A stretch of 64,000 nucleotides of DNA from Saposhnikovia divaricata. Lineage: Eukaryota; Streptophyta; Magnoliopsida; Apiales; Apiaceae. Location: assembly GCA_036435485.1 (NCBI GenBank), contig CM071597.1, forward strand, positions 149,355,647 through 149,419,646. Reading direction: 5' to 3'. Below, piece after piece: positions 11,515 to 22,700 of this stretch (position 1 is its first letter; each line of letters opens with the position of its first letter). The translations under genes and the position numbers were made by a program. Below the pieces are notes generated by a model, which did no database searches, was not told the DNA's origin, and was given only the letters and a program-made list of their open reading frames with translations.

Positions 11515-12012
11515 TGATATGGGCTAAAAATAAGCCCTAAAGACACATTTAATGTTGCATTAATTAGACCCCGTACGGTCCAAACGTGAGGCCCACCAAC
11601 AGGGTCCAAAACCCTATTTTAAATATTAATTTCGTAATTAATATTAGATGTGAAAAACAGCTCAGCAATAAGAGTCAAACAAGGATATTACTCCTGCCTG
11701 ACTTAGCCTCCAAGGCATCCAATTTAACTTGGAAACTGATTCCTACAAGGAAGGAGTCTAGAACCTTCCTCAAGGAGGTGACTTGCCCACCAAGTCTCCG
11801 AATCCTACCATAATTCTTAGGCTTCTCAGCCTATATAAAGGGCCTGACCCCTCATCCTCAGAACTACGTTGGCTTGATTCTCTAGCAATACAGAGATACG
11901 TAGGCATCTTGTGAGGACCGTTTAGTCTCGAACGCAAGAACAGCCATTAAAGCTCGAAGCTCACCAACCATAGCATTAAATATGTACAAACCCTCGATTT
12001 TATTCCACAACA
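11515..12012 (+). repeat. 5' LTR of Tat-like element
   Basis: Starts TGATATGGGC and ends CCACAACA (TG...CA). A TATA box (tatataaag) at 11832-11840 would start transcription near 11865, giving U3, R and a short U5. It matches 30152-30649 except for about seven base changes seen by eye (for example near 11533, 11588, 11790, 11896, 11942 and 11983). Confidence 0.95.
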
Positions 12013-12014
12013 TT

Positions 12015-12030
12015 TGGCGCCGTCTGTGGG
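12015..12030 (+). other. Primer binding site
   Basis: tggcgccgtctgtggg begins two bases after the LTR. This form is common in Tat-lineage plant gypsy elements; its first nine bases would pair with a plant tRNA-Asp 3' end, from memory of that tRNA. Confidence 0.8.
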
Positions 12031-12045
12031 AAGACAACATCAACC

Positions 12046-14796
12046 ATGGTTCAAACACGAAGAACAACACCAGTTGTAACTGAGGCCGTGCCACTCAGCT
12101 CTGCTCCACCCCTCACCGAACAGGCTCCCCCAGCATCAGGGGCGATCATCCAACAGGCTCCCCCAGCATCAGGAGCGATCACCGAACAGGCTCCCCCAGC
12201 ATCTGGGGCGATCATCCAACATGCTCCCCCAGCATCTGGGGCGATCATCCAACAGGCTCCCCCAGCATCAGGAGCGATCATCCAACAGGCTCCCCTAGCA
12301 TCAGGGGTGATCACCCAGTCTCCAGTTTCTCAACAATCAGGGGGGATTCCCCACGTTGAGAGTACGCGGCCTCTGATCGACCAAGCAGGACGAGGAACCA
12401 ACCCGAGGTATGGTCTGCCTAACTACCCTCTAGCTGCTCGGGGAGCAGGGCCAAGCGGACATGCCATGCAAACACAGGATCCATCCTATATTAGAGGATT
12501 GGGTCCTTATCAGGACGACTACTCTGGCCCCTATTCTGATGATTCGTCATCTGAGGATGATGATCGTGATGAACATCCAAGGAGGCGACGTGTTAGCAGA
12601 GAACCTCGGGCGAGGACCCAAGGAATCCATGATGGACCTCCACAAACGGCTGAGGAGAGGATTAAGGCTCATGAGGCTGAGATCCAAAGGCTAAAGGATG
12701 ATATAGCAAGGGAACAAGCAAGACAGAGTCTGATTAGACCCCCTCCAATCTCAGGAAGGATTCCCGTTATAGATTTGGAGAGGTCCTCAAGAAGACAGAA
12801 GAGGGCTGATATCCCAACAAGAGAAGCTATGAGGGTGGAAACCCCCAGGAGTAACCCGAAGGATCTCATGCCACTTGGAGATTCTGATGATCCCACACCC
12901 CCGTTTACTGAGGAGGTGATGAATGCTCATATTTCTAGGAAGTTTAAGATGCCGACAATTAAGGCTTATGATGGAACGGGTGATCCCGCAAATCACGTCA
13001 GGACGTTCTCAAACGCACTGCTGCTGCAGCCTGCAAGTGATGCCCTAAAATGTAGAGCGTTCCCCCAAACCCTGTCGGGCATGGCTCAGAGATGGTATAG
13101 TCGATTGCCTGCGAACTCTATTGGCTCTTTTAAGGAGTTAAGTGCCGCTTTTGTTAGCCAATTCATTAGCGGAAGGGTGCATGAGAAAAGCTCCGCATCT
13201 CTAATGTATGTGGTGCAAGGAAAGAATGAAAATCTGAGGGATTACCTCAAGCGACTCACTAAGGAGACCCTGAATATCAATGATTTGGAAAATAAGGTGG
13301 CAATGGTAGCCCTGGAGCACGGAACCACTGACCTCTTCTTCAAGAGATCATTGGCGAAGCATCCCCCTGAGAACATGGCTGAGCTCCAACGAAGGGTTGA
13401 TAAGTATATTAAAGCTGAGAATAGCTTGAAGAAAGAAACCACCGTAGGTGGAGGAGGAGGTAACAATGACTCCAAGAAGCGAAAGCAAGACCAGGACTAT
13501 GATGATCGAGAGTATGATGCTAGGGACAAGTATCCCCGAACTAGCGAGGACTCCGACTCTGCCCCTAATAAGAACCAAGGGTCAAGGTTCACTGAGTATG
13601 CAAGGTTCAATACTCCTAGGAGTCGAATCTTGTTGGACATTGAGAATGATAAGGATTTCAGATGGCCGAAGCCACTCAGGGGTGATCCCGCAAAGAGAAA
13701 CCAGAATCAGTATTGCAGATTCCATAGAGACGTGGGGCATGACACTGACGATTGCAAGCAACTCAAATATGAGATCAAGTTCTTGATCCGTAGAGGGAAG
13801 CTGAGGCACTTCACTAAGGGTGAAGACCGTGGTAATCAGAGAAGAGACTACAATAGAAGGGATGACGATCAAGATCGCAACTCACAGCCCCGAGGGCCAG
13901 TAATCAGCATGATCTCAGGAGGCCCGACTGCGGCCGGGACAACTAGGAACTCTCGAAAGGCTTATGCCCGAGAGGTGTTGCACATCGTGGGAGAGGCCCC
14001 GAAGCATGCAAAAACTGAGGTAGCGGTTAGTTTTGATGACTCAGACTTGGAAGGGGTGAAGTTCCCCCATGACGACCCGTTGGTCATAACTCCTGTGATT
14101 GGAAACTCGGAGGTGAAGCGAGTCTTGATAGACAATGGAGCTTCCGTTGACATTCTGTTTCATGATGCATTTGTGAAGATGGGATACACTGATTCTCAGT
14201 TGACCCCCAATAACATGCCTATATACGGATTTAATGGAGTAAAATCCAAAGTTGAAGGGACTATTCAACTGCCTGTAACTATTGGGCAAGAGCCCAAGGA
14301 GGCCACTCAGATGTTGAACTTCCTGGTAATCAAGGCGGCTTCAACGTACAATGCTATCCTTGGAAGGACTGGACTTCATGCATTTAAGGCTGTTGCCTCA
14401 ACTTATCATGTGAAGATCAAGTTCCCTACCAGGAATGGTGTTGGAGAACATAAAGGTGATCAGAAGATGGCACGAAGCTGTTATATAGCCTCGTTAAGGC
14501 CTGATGGAGTCGGGGGGCAGGTCCTTCCGATTGAAGACATGGATGTCCACAGTGGTATGGAACACAAAGAAAGGTCAGCAGAGGACATCACACAGAAGCC
14601 TCGGACAGCCATTGAGGCTAAGGCGTTAACTGACTTTGTGGTTGAGTGTACCATTGGCAACCAAGAAGTCGGGGGGCAGGAGGTAGTACCCCAAGCAGGA
14701 AGTGAACGTCAGAATAAGAATGAGGAGACCAGAAGGAGTGGTGGGTGCTCTATTTTGATGGAGCATCAAAAACAAAATCAAGTGGTGCAGACCTAG
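12046..14796 (+). CDS. Gag-protease of Tat-like gypsy element (truncated pol)
   Basis: 916-residue frame starting at the first ATG after the PBS. Residues 1-90 carry a Pro/Ala repeat (QAPPASGAI). Residues about 165-260 are charged with coiled-coil spacing. The retrotransposon gag core is at about 300-440 (KMPTIKAYDGTGDP, MAQRWYSRLP, FVSQFISGR, LRDYLKRL). A zinc-finger-like CRFHRDVGHDTDDC lies at about 565. The aspartic protease has its active-site segment VLIDNGASVDIL at about 693-704 and ILGRTGLHAF at about 767. After about residue 860 the frame jumps straight to AKALTDFVVE, which in the family follows the RT/RNase H core, so RT is deleted. The last 25 residues are out of frame relative to the RNase H reading (FDGASKTK). 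Gag and protease themselves look intact. Confidence 0.88.
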   Translation: MVQTRRTTPVVTEAVPLSSAPPLTEQAPPASGAIIQQAPPASGAITEQAPPASGAIIQHAPPASGAIIQQAPPASGAIIQQAPLASGVITQSPVSQQSGGIPHVESTRPLIDQAGRGTNPRYGLPNYPLAARGAGPSGHAMQTQDPSYIRGLGPYQDDYSGPYSDDSSSEDDDRDEHPRRRRVSREPRARTQGIHDGPPQTAEERIKAHEAEIQRLKDDIAREQARQSLIRPPPISGRIPVIDLERSSRRQKRADIPTREAMRVETPRSNPKDLMPLGDSDDPTPPFTEEVMNAHISRKFKMPTIKAYDGTGDPANHVRTFSNALLLQPASDALKCRAFPQTLSGMAQRWYSRLPANSIGSFKELSAAFVSQFISGRVHEKSSASLMYVVQGKNENLRDYLKRLTKETLNINDLENKVAMVALEHGTTDLFFKRSLAKHPPENMAELQRRVDKYIKAENSLKKETTVGGGGGNNDSKKRKQDQDYDDREYDARDKYPRTSEDSDSAPNKNQGSRFTEYARFNTPRSRILLDIENDKDFRWPKPLRGDPAKRNQNQYCRFHRDVGHDTDDCKQLKYEIKFLIRRGKLRHFTKGEDRGNQRRDYNRRDDDQDRNSQPRGPVISMISGGPTAAGTTRNSRKAYAREVLHIVGEAPKHAKTEVAVSFDDSDLEGVKFPHDDPLVITPVIGNSEVKRVLIDNGASVDILFHDAFVKMGYTDSQLTPNNMPIYGFNGVKSKVEGTIQLPVTIGQEPKEATQMLNFLVIKAASTYNAILGRTGLHAFKAVASTYHVKIKFPTRNGVGEHKGDQKMARSCYIASLRPDGVGGQVLPIEDMDVHSGMEHKERSAEDITQKPRTAIEAKALTDFVVECTIGNQEVGGQEVVPQAGSERQNKNEETRRSGGCSILMEHQKQNQVVQT
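12113..12320 (+). repeat. 33-bp in-frame coding repeat in gag
   Basis: Six to seven copies of a unit coding QAPPASGAII or TEQAPPASGAI, nearly identical at DNA level (gctcccccagcatcagggg). The length, a multiple of three, keeps the frame. Confidence 0.9.
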
Positions 14797-15981
14797 TCTT
14801 GCAAAGGCTCGATTGGGCTTAAGTTATCCTAGTAGGACTTAGCTTCATATTTATATAGTAGAAGTAGAAATAAGGTTCATTAAAACCATTGCAGAGCATG
14901 TTGCTCCGAGTAGGACATTAGTACTCTATGTAAGGGTTGAACCCATTTCAAGTTATTAATGCAAGTTTGTTTTCCATTCATTGATTGTGTATGTGCCAAG
15001 CACCTGATGTGTGAGTCAAAGATGACTAAGTACCGAAAATAAAAGAATACACGAATGGAAACAAACAAATGCATACCCCGAAGGGTAGAGTTAGGTTACA
15101 GCAGATAAGAGTTTAAGTCCTTGAAGGACCCTAGATAAAGATAAACGTTGAAGTCCTTATGGAACACCCGCTGAAGAAACATATTGTATAGCCCGAAAGC
15201 CAATGGAAGGCTCATCAAGTGGGCAATCAAACTAGGAAAATTTGATGTTAAGTACAAGCATAGGACGACCATCAAAGCCCAGGCTCTAGCTGACTTCGTG
15301 GTTGAATATACCATTGACAACCAAGAAGTCGGGGGGGGCAGGAGGTAATAGACCAGGAAGGTCAGCAAGGTGAGAAACCCATGGAAGAGAAGAAGGAGTA
15401 TTGGATTCTATATTTTGATGGGGTATCAAAAACAAAAAGCTCTATTTTCATGGGGCATCAAAAACAAAAACCAGTAGTGCAGGTTAAGTTCTGCAAAGCC
15501 CCGATGGGTTCACACTCGAGTATGCCTTGAAGTTGGACTTGCAAACAACCTACAACGAGGCGGAGTATGAAGCTCTAATAGCCGACCTTAGACTGACAAG
15601 AGCCCTGAGGGTCAAGAACCTGAAAGTCTGTGGAGACCCAAAGTTGGTAGTCTCACAAGTCAATGGAGAGTTTGAGGTTAGAGAAAAGAATATGGCCAAA
15701 TACTTGAGGATTGTGAAAACTGCGATAGCCCAGTTAGATGAGTGCCAGGTATATCCCAAGGGAGGAGAATACAAAGGTCGATGCCTTATTTCAATTCAAG
15801 GGTCGAGACCCATTCTGGGAGCGTCTACTTCCAAGTTCTGAGAACCCTTACAACTGATTCTAAGCTTATTGCTCCTATCAGAATAGGAGGATGCTGGATA
15901 GATCCTATCAGAGCACACCTTGATAATGGCTGGTTGCCAAACGATGCCACGGGGGCACGGAAGCTAGCTATAAGGAGCTAA
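14740..15981 (+). pseudogene. RNase H remnants of Tat-like pol, frameshifted and duplicated
   Basis: The RNase H sequence appears twice in broken form. Near 14745 a frame different from gag reads YFDGASKTKSSGADLVLQ. From about 15223 a frame reads IKLGKFDVKYKHRTT and ALADFVVEYTIDNQE, then a stop after a G-run. About 15408-15470 holds a duplicated DGVSKTK piece. 15527-15841 codes YNEAEYEALIADLRL and KVCGDPKLVVSQVNGEFEVR, a good RNase H match, and 15800-15981 codes GSVYFQVLRT and GWLPNDATGARKL. The reading then runs into tandem repeats, so no integrase remains. RT is missing between protease and this region. Confidence 0.8.
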
Positions 15982-15989
15982 AGGCTCGG

Positions 15990-16425
15990 AGAGGCCACAC
16001 GTCATCCAAAAGGAAGGTCCTTATTTCGATCAGAATCCTGACCTAGGGGTCAGCATTCCGGATCGAAAATCTTGACCTAAGGGTAAGCATCCCTGATCAA
16101 AAATCCTGACCTAAGGGTCAGCACCCCTGATCGAAAATCCTGTCCTAAGGGTTAGGATTCCTGATCGAAAATCCGTCCGACCAAGCCAAAAGTTGGCCTT
16201 TATTTCGACCAAGATCCTGGTCGAAACGACTAGGAATCCTGATCGAAAATCCTTTCGACCAAGAAGCTAGGAAGGCCCTTATTTCGATCAGAATCCTGAC
16301 CTAAGGGTCGGCATTCCTGATCGAAAATCCTGACCTAGGGGTCAGCATCGAAAATCCTGACCTAGGGGTCAGCATTCCTGATCGAAAATCCTGACCTAGG
16401 GGTCAGCATTCCTGATCGAAGTCCG
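15990..16425. repeat. ~36-bp palindromic tandem repeats (tgacctaggggtca type)
   Basis: About ten degenerate units built from gatcgaaaatcctgacc, taggggtcagcattcct. Each unit contains a near-palindrome tgacctaggggtca and sites such as tcgaccaagatcctggtcga. Related palindromes occur beyond the nested insertion at about 28735-29220, so the repeats belong to the outer element. Confidence 0.8.
16421..16425. repeat. Target-site duplication gtccg (left) of nested element
   Basis: The same five bases follow the other end of the nested element at 28348-28352. They fix the element borders at 16426 and 28347. Confidence 0.88.
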
Positions 16426-19400
16426 TGTAACACCCTCACTAGCCAACAATAACATTATAAACTCTTATATTCAATTAAACATTAACATAGGAGAAATTTT
16501 AGAAATTTCGGCATGATGTAATCATAAACCGAACTAACCACCTGCTCAAACAACTCAATAGAACTAAAACAGTTCACATGCACAAGTTATACTAAACCAT
16601 AAGAAAATAAAACCATACCAACCCAGACCGCTCACAGGTCACTGTATGAAACAACTACCAATCGCTATTACAACCCAGAACTGAATCAAATAATATACAA
16701 CCCATTTAATATGATAATCTTCCTACTAATACAGACATAATATAAACAAAGATATATGTCCACTACCCATCCAACCACCTCGACCCTCTGACTGCCTCGG
16801 TGACTACCCCAACCAGACGGGCCACTTCTTCTAGACATCTTCAGGCTTAGCTGAGGAAACAGAATTAGCAAGCAAGTGAGCCAAAATGCTCAGCAAGTAT
16901 ATATATATGAAATTAAAACATCAACGACTGAAATGTCTGCAAGATTGTCAAGAATTAACAATCAACAATATATAAGCTCAATTGAAAGTTCATCTTTTGT
17001 CTGAATCATAAAATAGAAGCGGATTGGACTATCATGCATTTTATAAATAAAAACAATTATAAGGTTAGGCTGCTGATCAGTCACGCACTAACCCCGGACA
17101 AACGCACACAGCAATGTCCTTAATGGATCCACGGCACACATTGGCCTTATTAATTTCTGACCACGAATCTGGTCCGACCCTTACGGTCCACATTTAAAAA
17201 AAACTAACAGTCCAATCCTAAACATCAGGTGTCGGAACAATCGACCACCTCAACTGCCAAATACTCTGGACACTTTCGTTCCAGGTCAACATCTCAAATC
17301 TCACCAAGTAGAATAAGGTCAAGTAATCTCTGAATTACATATCGACAAGTTCGATATGGCAAACAGGGGTATTGATTTAAGTCAAGCTACTAAAAGGATC
17401 AACGAAAATGATATAATCAACTTGGGGTATAACAATTGAATATTCAAAATTAATGGAAATTATCAGAGCAGTTATATCAAGGATAAATCGAATGCATAAG
17501 AATCAGGTTATGATAGTCATAATTCGCTGGAAATATAAGTGAAGTGGTTTACTTGAAAGAGAAGTGGAATAATATACTTGCAAGGAATATGGATGTAAAT
17601 CAATTCATTAATAGCATCAACAACTCAGTAGAATCAATTTGGGGCATAACGATTAAGTATTCGAAATTTCGGCAATTAATGGAACAATTATAGCAAGAGT
17701 AATTCGAATAAGCATATGAACCAGGTTTTTATAATCATAACTCATTTAAAAGATAATTGAAGCAATTTACTTGCCTTAACTAGAAAATCACAGAATCCGA
17801 AGTGTCTTTACGTCCTCAGCTTTAGCCTTCCCTTTATCCACGGAATCTACACACAATATAACACTATTTTAGAATCCTGCTCAATATTCACTAATCAATG
17901 TAAACATTCCACTTAGTCTACCCCTGCGAATAGTTCCCTAATTTATGTTTATTTAATCATATAGCCACATTAACACATACTACATAGATTTTAAAATATG
18001 AAGCCCGACTCACAACTCGTATAAATTGTATAATTATACATACTCACTTCAAGAAATAATTTAGGATTTTTAGAAAAATTTTGACGGCATCTCCTTTATA
18101 CGGGGAACTGCCAGTCGGGATACAGCCGACTCAACCAATCACCATAATTATCATCCAATCCCAATTCACATTTCCAACAATCCAACTAGTTCATCTTACC
18201 AAACAATTACATAAATTCAAAATTTAAAACAAGAATTAAAATTATAAAGTAGTTATTGAAATTTAAATTTGGCTCAGAAAAATCATCATCGCCAATTACC
18301 ATCGACTCAATATTTAATATCATTGTCGATAGGGCAAAATTTCGAGGGTACCCTAATTTGGGTTTCCAACTCGAAATTCCGCTCGAAAATATTATGGAAA
18401 TAATTAAAATTTCAGTAAATACTCCAACAAAACTTTAACTGTAATCATCATTTAATTCCCCGGATAATTATTCCACAACTGCAACATTACTAAATCAATA
18501 ACAAAATCGATTTAATAGTCACAGAATGTATACATATGTTTGCAAAAATTCGACAATAATCTGGACTACCACAGACAAGAAATGAGGAAATCTCGAACAT
18601 GGAACCAAACAATTGTAACCAGCACACTAGCTCATATCTCCACAATTGAGATTCTCAATTATCACCACAACTCGACTCGTCAATACATTCACACACAAAC
18701 TGCTCACACAAGCAGTTAGCACACACGCACACTCACAAAATACCCACACACGCACCCCTGGCCAAGAACCCACGCACGCCTCTCTGCTCGGCCACACACA
18801 CAACCCAGAATTTACTCTAACTCACACATACATGGTTCACACACAGATTGAATCACACACCACCACTCGCAGGTACAGGCGACTGAAAAGAGTGGAACAA
18901 ACAGCCATTAACGAAGCTTACCAGGCCGGCAAGAACAGAGATTAAGAGAGATAAATCGAGATGGAGGTTTTTGTGGGCAAAAATTTAGAGATTTTGTGAG
19001 AGATATGAAGTACGGCTGCTAGAGACTTCTAGAGAGAGAACAGAGTCGATGTCTGGTTATGAGGAATTGCAATTAGGGATTTAGACTTTAAAGGATTTGG
19101 GGAAAAGAATTAAGAAATAAAAGGGATTTAATGATTATACGGTTCTGAAAAATAAATAAAACTTTTCCTAAAATCGACATAAATTAGAAAAATGGGTAGG
19201 ACATTAAATCTTAAAATGTTAAAATGAAGAATGTAAAATTACGATCACCCACATATTTTTGAAATATTTTTAGGATCAAAAACGAATTAAATACGGATTT
19301 TACAAGATTAAATCCGTAAAATGAAACAGAATTCATAAAATCATTTTAAAATCGTTAAAAATCAAAACAATTCCATACAACATTTTTAAAACTCAAATAA

Positions 19401-19689
19401 ACTAATAAAGTTAATAAAACGAAAGATTTCATAATTTTTACTAATTCCTATGATTTTATAAAATTCTCAGAAAGTAAATATAACGATATTAATTAGGAAA
19501 TAAATCCCAAAAAATATAATTAAAAACAGTCGGGCTTACATAACACATATAAAACGTCAACCAAACCTCCAAATATTATTCCACAATTATAATACTTCCT
19601 CAACCAATTCACACACCACATAAATTATATTTAATATAAAATAGATAACTTTTAGTAATTAAATATTCTGAAATTTCTAAGGCGTTATA
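16426..19689 (-). repeat. 3' LTR of nested chromodomain gypsy
   Basis: On the plus strand it runs from tgtaacaccc to ggcgttata. Its PPT neighbour at 19690-19701 shows that this is the 3' copy. Minus-strand transcription probably starts around 18950-19030, where CT-rich leader-like sequence begins. The CACA-rich reading frame at 18646-18945 is non-coding LTR sequence. Confidence 0.93.
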
Positions 19690-19701
19690 ACCTTCCCCCT
19701 T
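19690..19701 (-). other. Polypurine tract
   Basis: AAGGGGGAAGGT on the minus strand directly abuts the LTR start TATAACGCC. It primes plus-strand DNA synthesis. Confidence 0.85.
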
Positions 19702-19728
19702 AAAAGGATTCTGTCCCCAGAATCTCAC

Positions 19729-22700
19729 CTAAGAGAATAATTGAGGATACTTTTCCAGCATATCGCTTTCCAACTCCCAAGTTGATTCTTCCACCTTGGG
19801 GTTTCTCCACAAAACTCTCACTATAGGAATTGTTTTATTCCTCAAAACCTTTTCTTTTCGATCTAGTATTTTGATAGGCTGCTCCACATAAGATAAATCT
19901 GGCTGAATCTCTATCGGCTCATATTCAATGACATGTTTATAATCCAGATGGTACTTCTTAAGCATGGATACATGGAACACGTTATGGATATGTTGCATAT
20001 GAGGCGGTAAAGCTAACTCGTAGGCGACTTTCCCGACTTTCTTCAATACCTCGAAAGGCCCAACAAATCTTGGACTTAATTTTCCTTTCTTGCCAAATCT
20101 TACTAACCCTTTCCACGGAGATACTTTCAACAGTACTTGCTCTCCTTCTTCGAATTCCATATTCTTTCTGGCCATATCAGCGTACTTCTTCTGTCGGTTC
20201 TGAGCTGTCACTAACCGTTTCTGAATAAGTTGGACTACTTCCTTGGTTTGCTGCACTAACTCAGGTCCGAGTATCTTTCGCTCGCCAACTTCTTCCCAGT
20301 ATACTGGAGATCGACACTTTCGTCCATATAACGCTTCATACGGTGGCATACCGATGCTAGCATGAAAGCTATTGTTGTATGAAAATTCCACTAACGGCAA
20401 GTGTTCATCCCAACTTCCTGCAAAATCCAATGCACAAACTCGGAGCATGTCTTCAATTGTTTGAATCGTTCTTTCACTCTGACTGTCAGTCTGAGGATGG
20501 TAAGCAGTACTCATTTTTAATTCGGTGCCCAAACATTCTTGAAAACTTCTCCAGAATCTCGAATTAAATCTTGGATCTCGATCTGAGACTATTGATACTG
20601 GAACTCCATGTCGCACCACAATTTCTTTTATGTATAGATGAACTAATTTGTCTAATGAAAACCTCTCATTTATTGGGAGGAAGTGTGCAGATTTCGTTAA
20701 TCGATCAACAATTACCCAGATAGCATCATGATTAGCTCTCGTCCTTGGCAATCCAACCACAAAGTCCATTGCAATATGTTCCCATTTCCACTCGGGAATC
20801 TCTAAGGGTTGTAGCATCCCACTTGGCCTTTGATGTTTCGCTTTTACTTTCTGACAGGTCAAACACTTACTCACCCATTCAGCAATATCTCTCTTCATAT
20901 CCGGCCACCAGAAGTTTCTTTTTAGGTCTCTATACATTTTCGTACTTCCTGGATGAATCGAATATTTCGAGCTGTGGGCTTCCTGTAGGATCTCATTCTT
21001 CAACTCTGTCACATTGGGTATCCAAATACGTGAAGAAAATCTTAATATCCCCTTATCATCTACCTGTGTGCATATTTCCTCACCGGTTAACTTGTTCACA
21101 TCTCCGCTCATGACTTCCTCCTGGCATCTGCGAACCCTTTCTAACAATTCTGGCTGAAACGTCATAGTGTACACCGTATCTGTACTACTTGCAGGCATAC
21201 ACACCTCTATCTCCAATCTTTCAAACTCTTTGTATAATTCCTCAGGCATTGTCAACATACTGATTTTCTCCTTCCTACTTAAAGCGTCCGCCACCACGTT
21301 CGCCTTCCAAGGATGATAGTTGATGGTACAATCATAATCCTTGAGTAATTCCAACCACCTTCTCTGTCTCATATTTAACTCCTTCTGGGTGAAAATATAC
21401 TTTAAACTCTTGTGGTCTGTGTAAATTTCACACTTTTCCCCATACAGATAATGTCTCCAAATCTTCAAGGCGAAAACAATCGCGGCTAATTCTAAGTCAT
21501 GAGTAGGATATTTCTGTTCGTGAGGTTTCAATTGTCTCGAAGCGTAAGCAATTACCTTTCCGTGCTGCATTAGTACACATCCCAAACCTTTGTGAGATGC
21601 ATCACTGTAGATCACAAAATTTCCCTTTTCATCTGGAAGTGTCAATACAGGTGCAGTCACCAATCTCTTCTTCAATTCCTGGAAACTTTCTTCACACTTC
21701 TCATTCCACACAAACTTTTCATTCTTCCTTGTCAACTTTGTTAGTGGGGTGGCTATTTTCGCAAAGTCTTGAACAAATCTTCGATAATATCCCGCCAATC
21801 CTAAGAAACTTCGAACTTCTGTGGGTGTTTTAGGTCTGTCCCAATTCATCACGGCTTCAATTTTAGCAGGATCCACCTTAATCCCTTCACTGCTGATGAC
21901 ATGCCCTAAAAACTGCACTTCTTTCAGCCAAAACTCACATTTGGAAAATTTCGCATACAATTTCTCTTTCCTCAACGTTTCTAAGGCTATTCTCAAATGC
22001 CCTGCATGCTCTTCTTCGGTCTTCGAGTATATCAAAATATCATCTATAAACACAATCACAAACTTATCCAAATATTTCTTGAAGACTCTATTCATTAGGT
22101 CCATGAACGCTGCTGCTGCATTAGTTAACCCAAAGGCCATCACTAAGAACTCGTAGTGCCCATACCTAGTCCGAAACGCTGTTTTTGGAACGTCTTCCGG
22201 TCTAATCTTTAATTGAAAATATCCTGACCGCAAATCAATCTTCGAGAAACAAGTTGCTCCTTTTAACTGATCAAATAAATCGTCAATTCTTGGCAAAGGG
22301 TATTTATTCTTAATGGTCAACTTATTTAATTCCCGATAATCGATACACAGTCTCATACTTCCATCCTTCTTCTTTACAAATAATACCGGAGCTCCCCACG
22401 GCGATACACTAGGCCTAATAATACCTTTCTCCAGAAGATCTTGCAATTGAACTGCCAATTCCTTCATCTCTACAGGTGCCATTCGATAAGGAGCCTTTGA
22501 CACGGGTTCCGTTCCTGGGGCTAAATCAATGGTAAATTCTATTTCTCTATCCGGAGGTAATCCGGGAAGTTCATCCGGAAAAACATCAAGAAATTCATTC
22601 ACCACTGGAATTTCCTCTATCTTAGGCACCTCTTGACTAGTATCCATGACATAAGCCATATAGCCCTCGCATCCTTGCCTCAACAACCTCTTTGTTTGAA

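Noticed and set aside
12051..12314. Minus-strand frame with repeated MIAPDAGGAC
   Set aside because: Antisense reading of the 33-bp gag repeat.
16170..16425. Taking 16170-16425 and 24816-25071 as part of the LTRs
   Set aside because: The TSD gtccg borders 16426 and 28347, and the canonical end TGTTACA (minus strand) is there, so these bases lie outside the LTR.
18646..18945. 99-codon His/Thr-rich frame, also at 27304-27603
   Set aside because: Lies inside the LTRs in a CACA-rich stretch on the strand opposite to the element; conserved only because the LTRs are copies.
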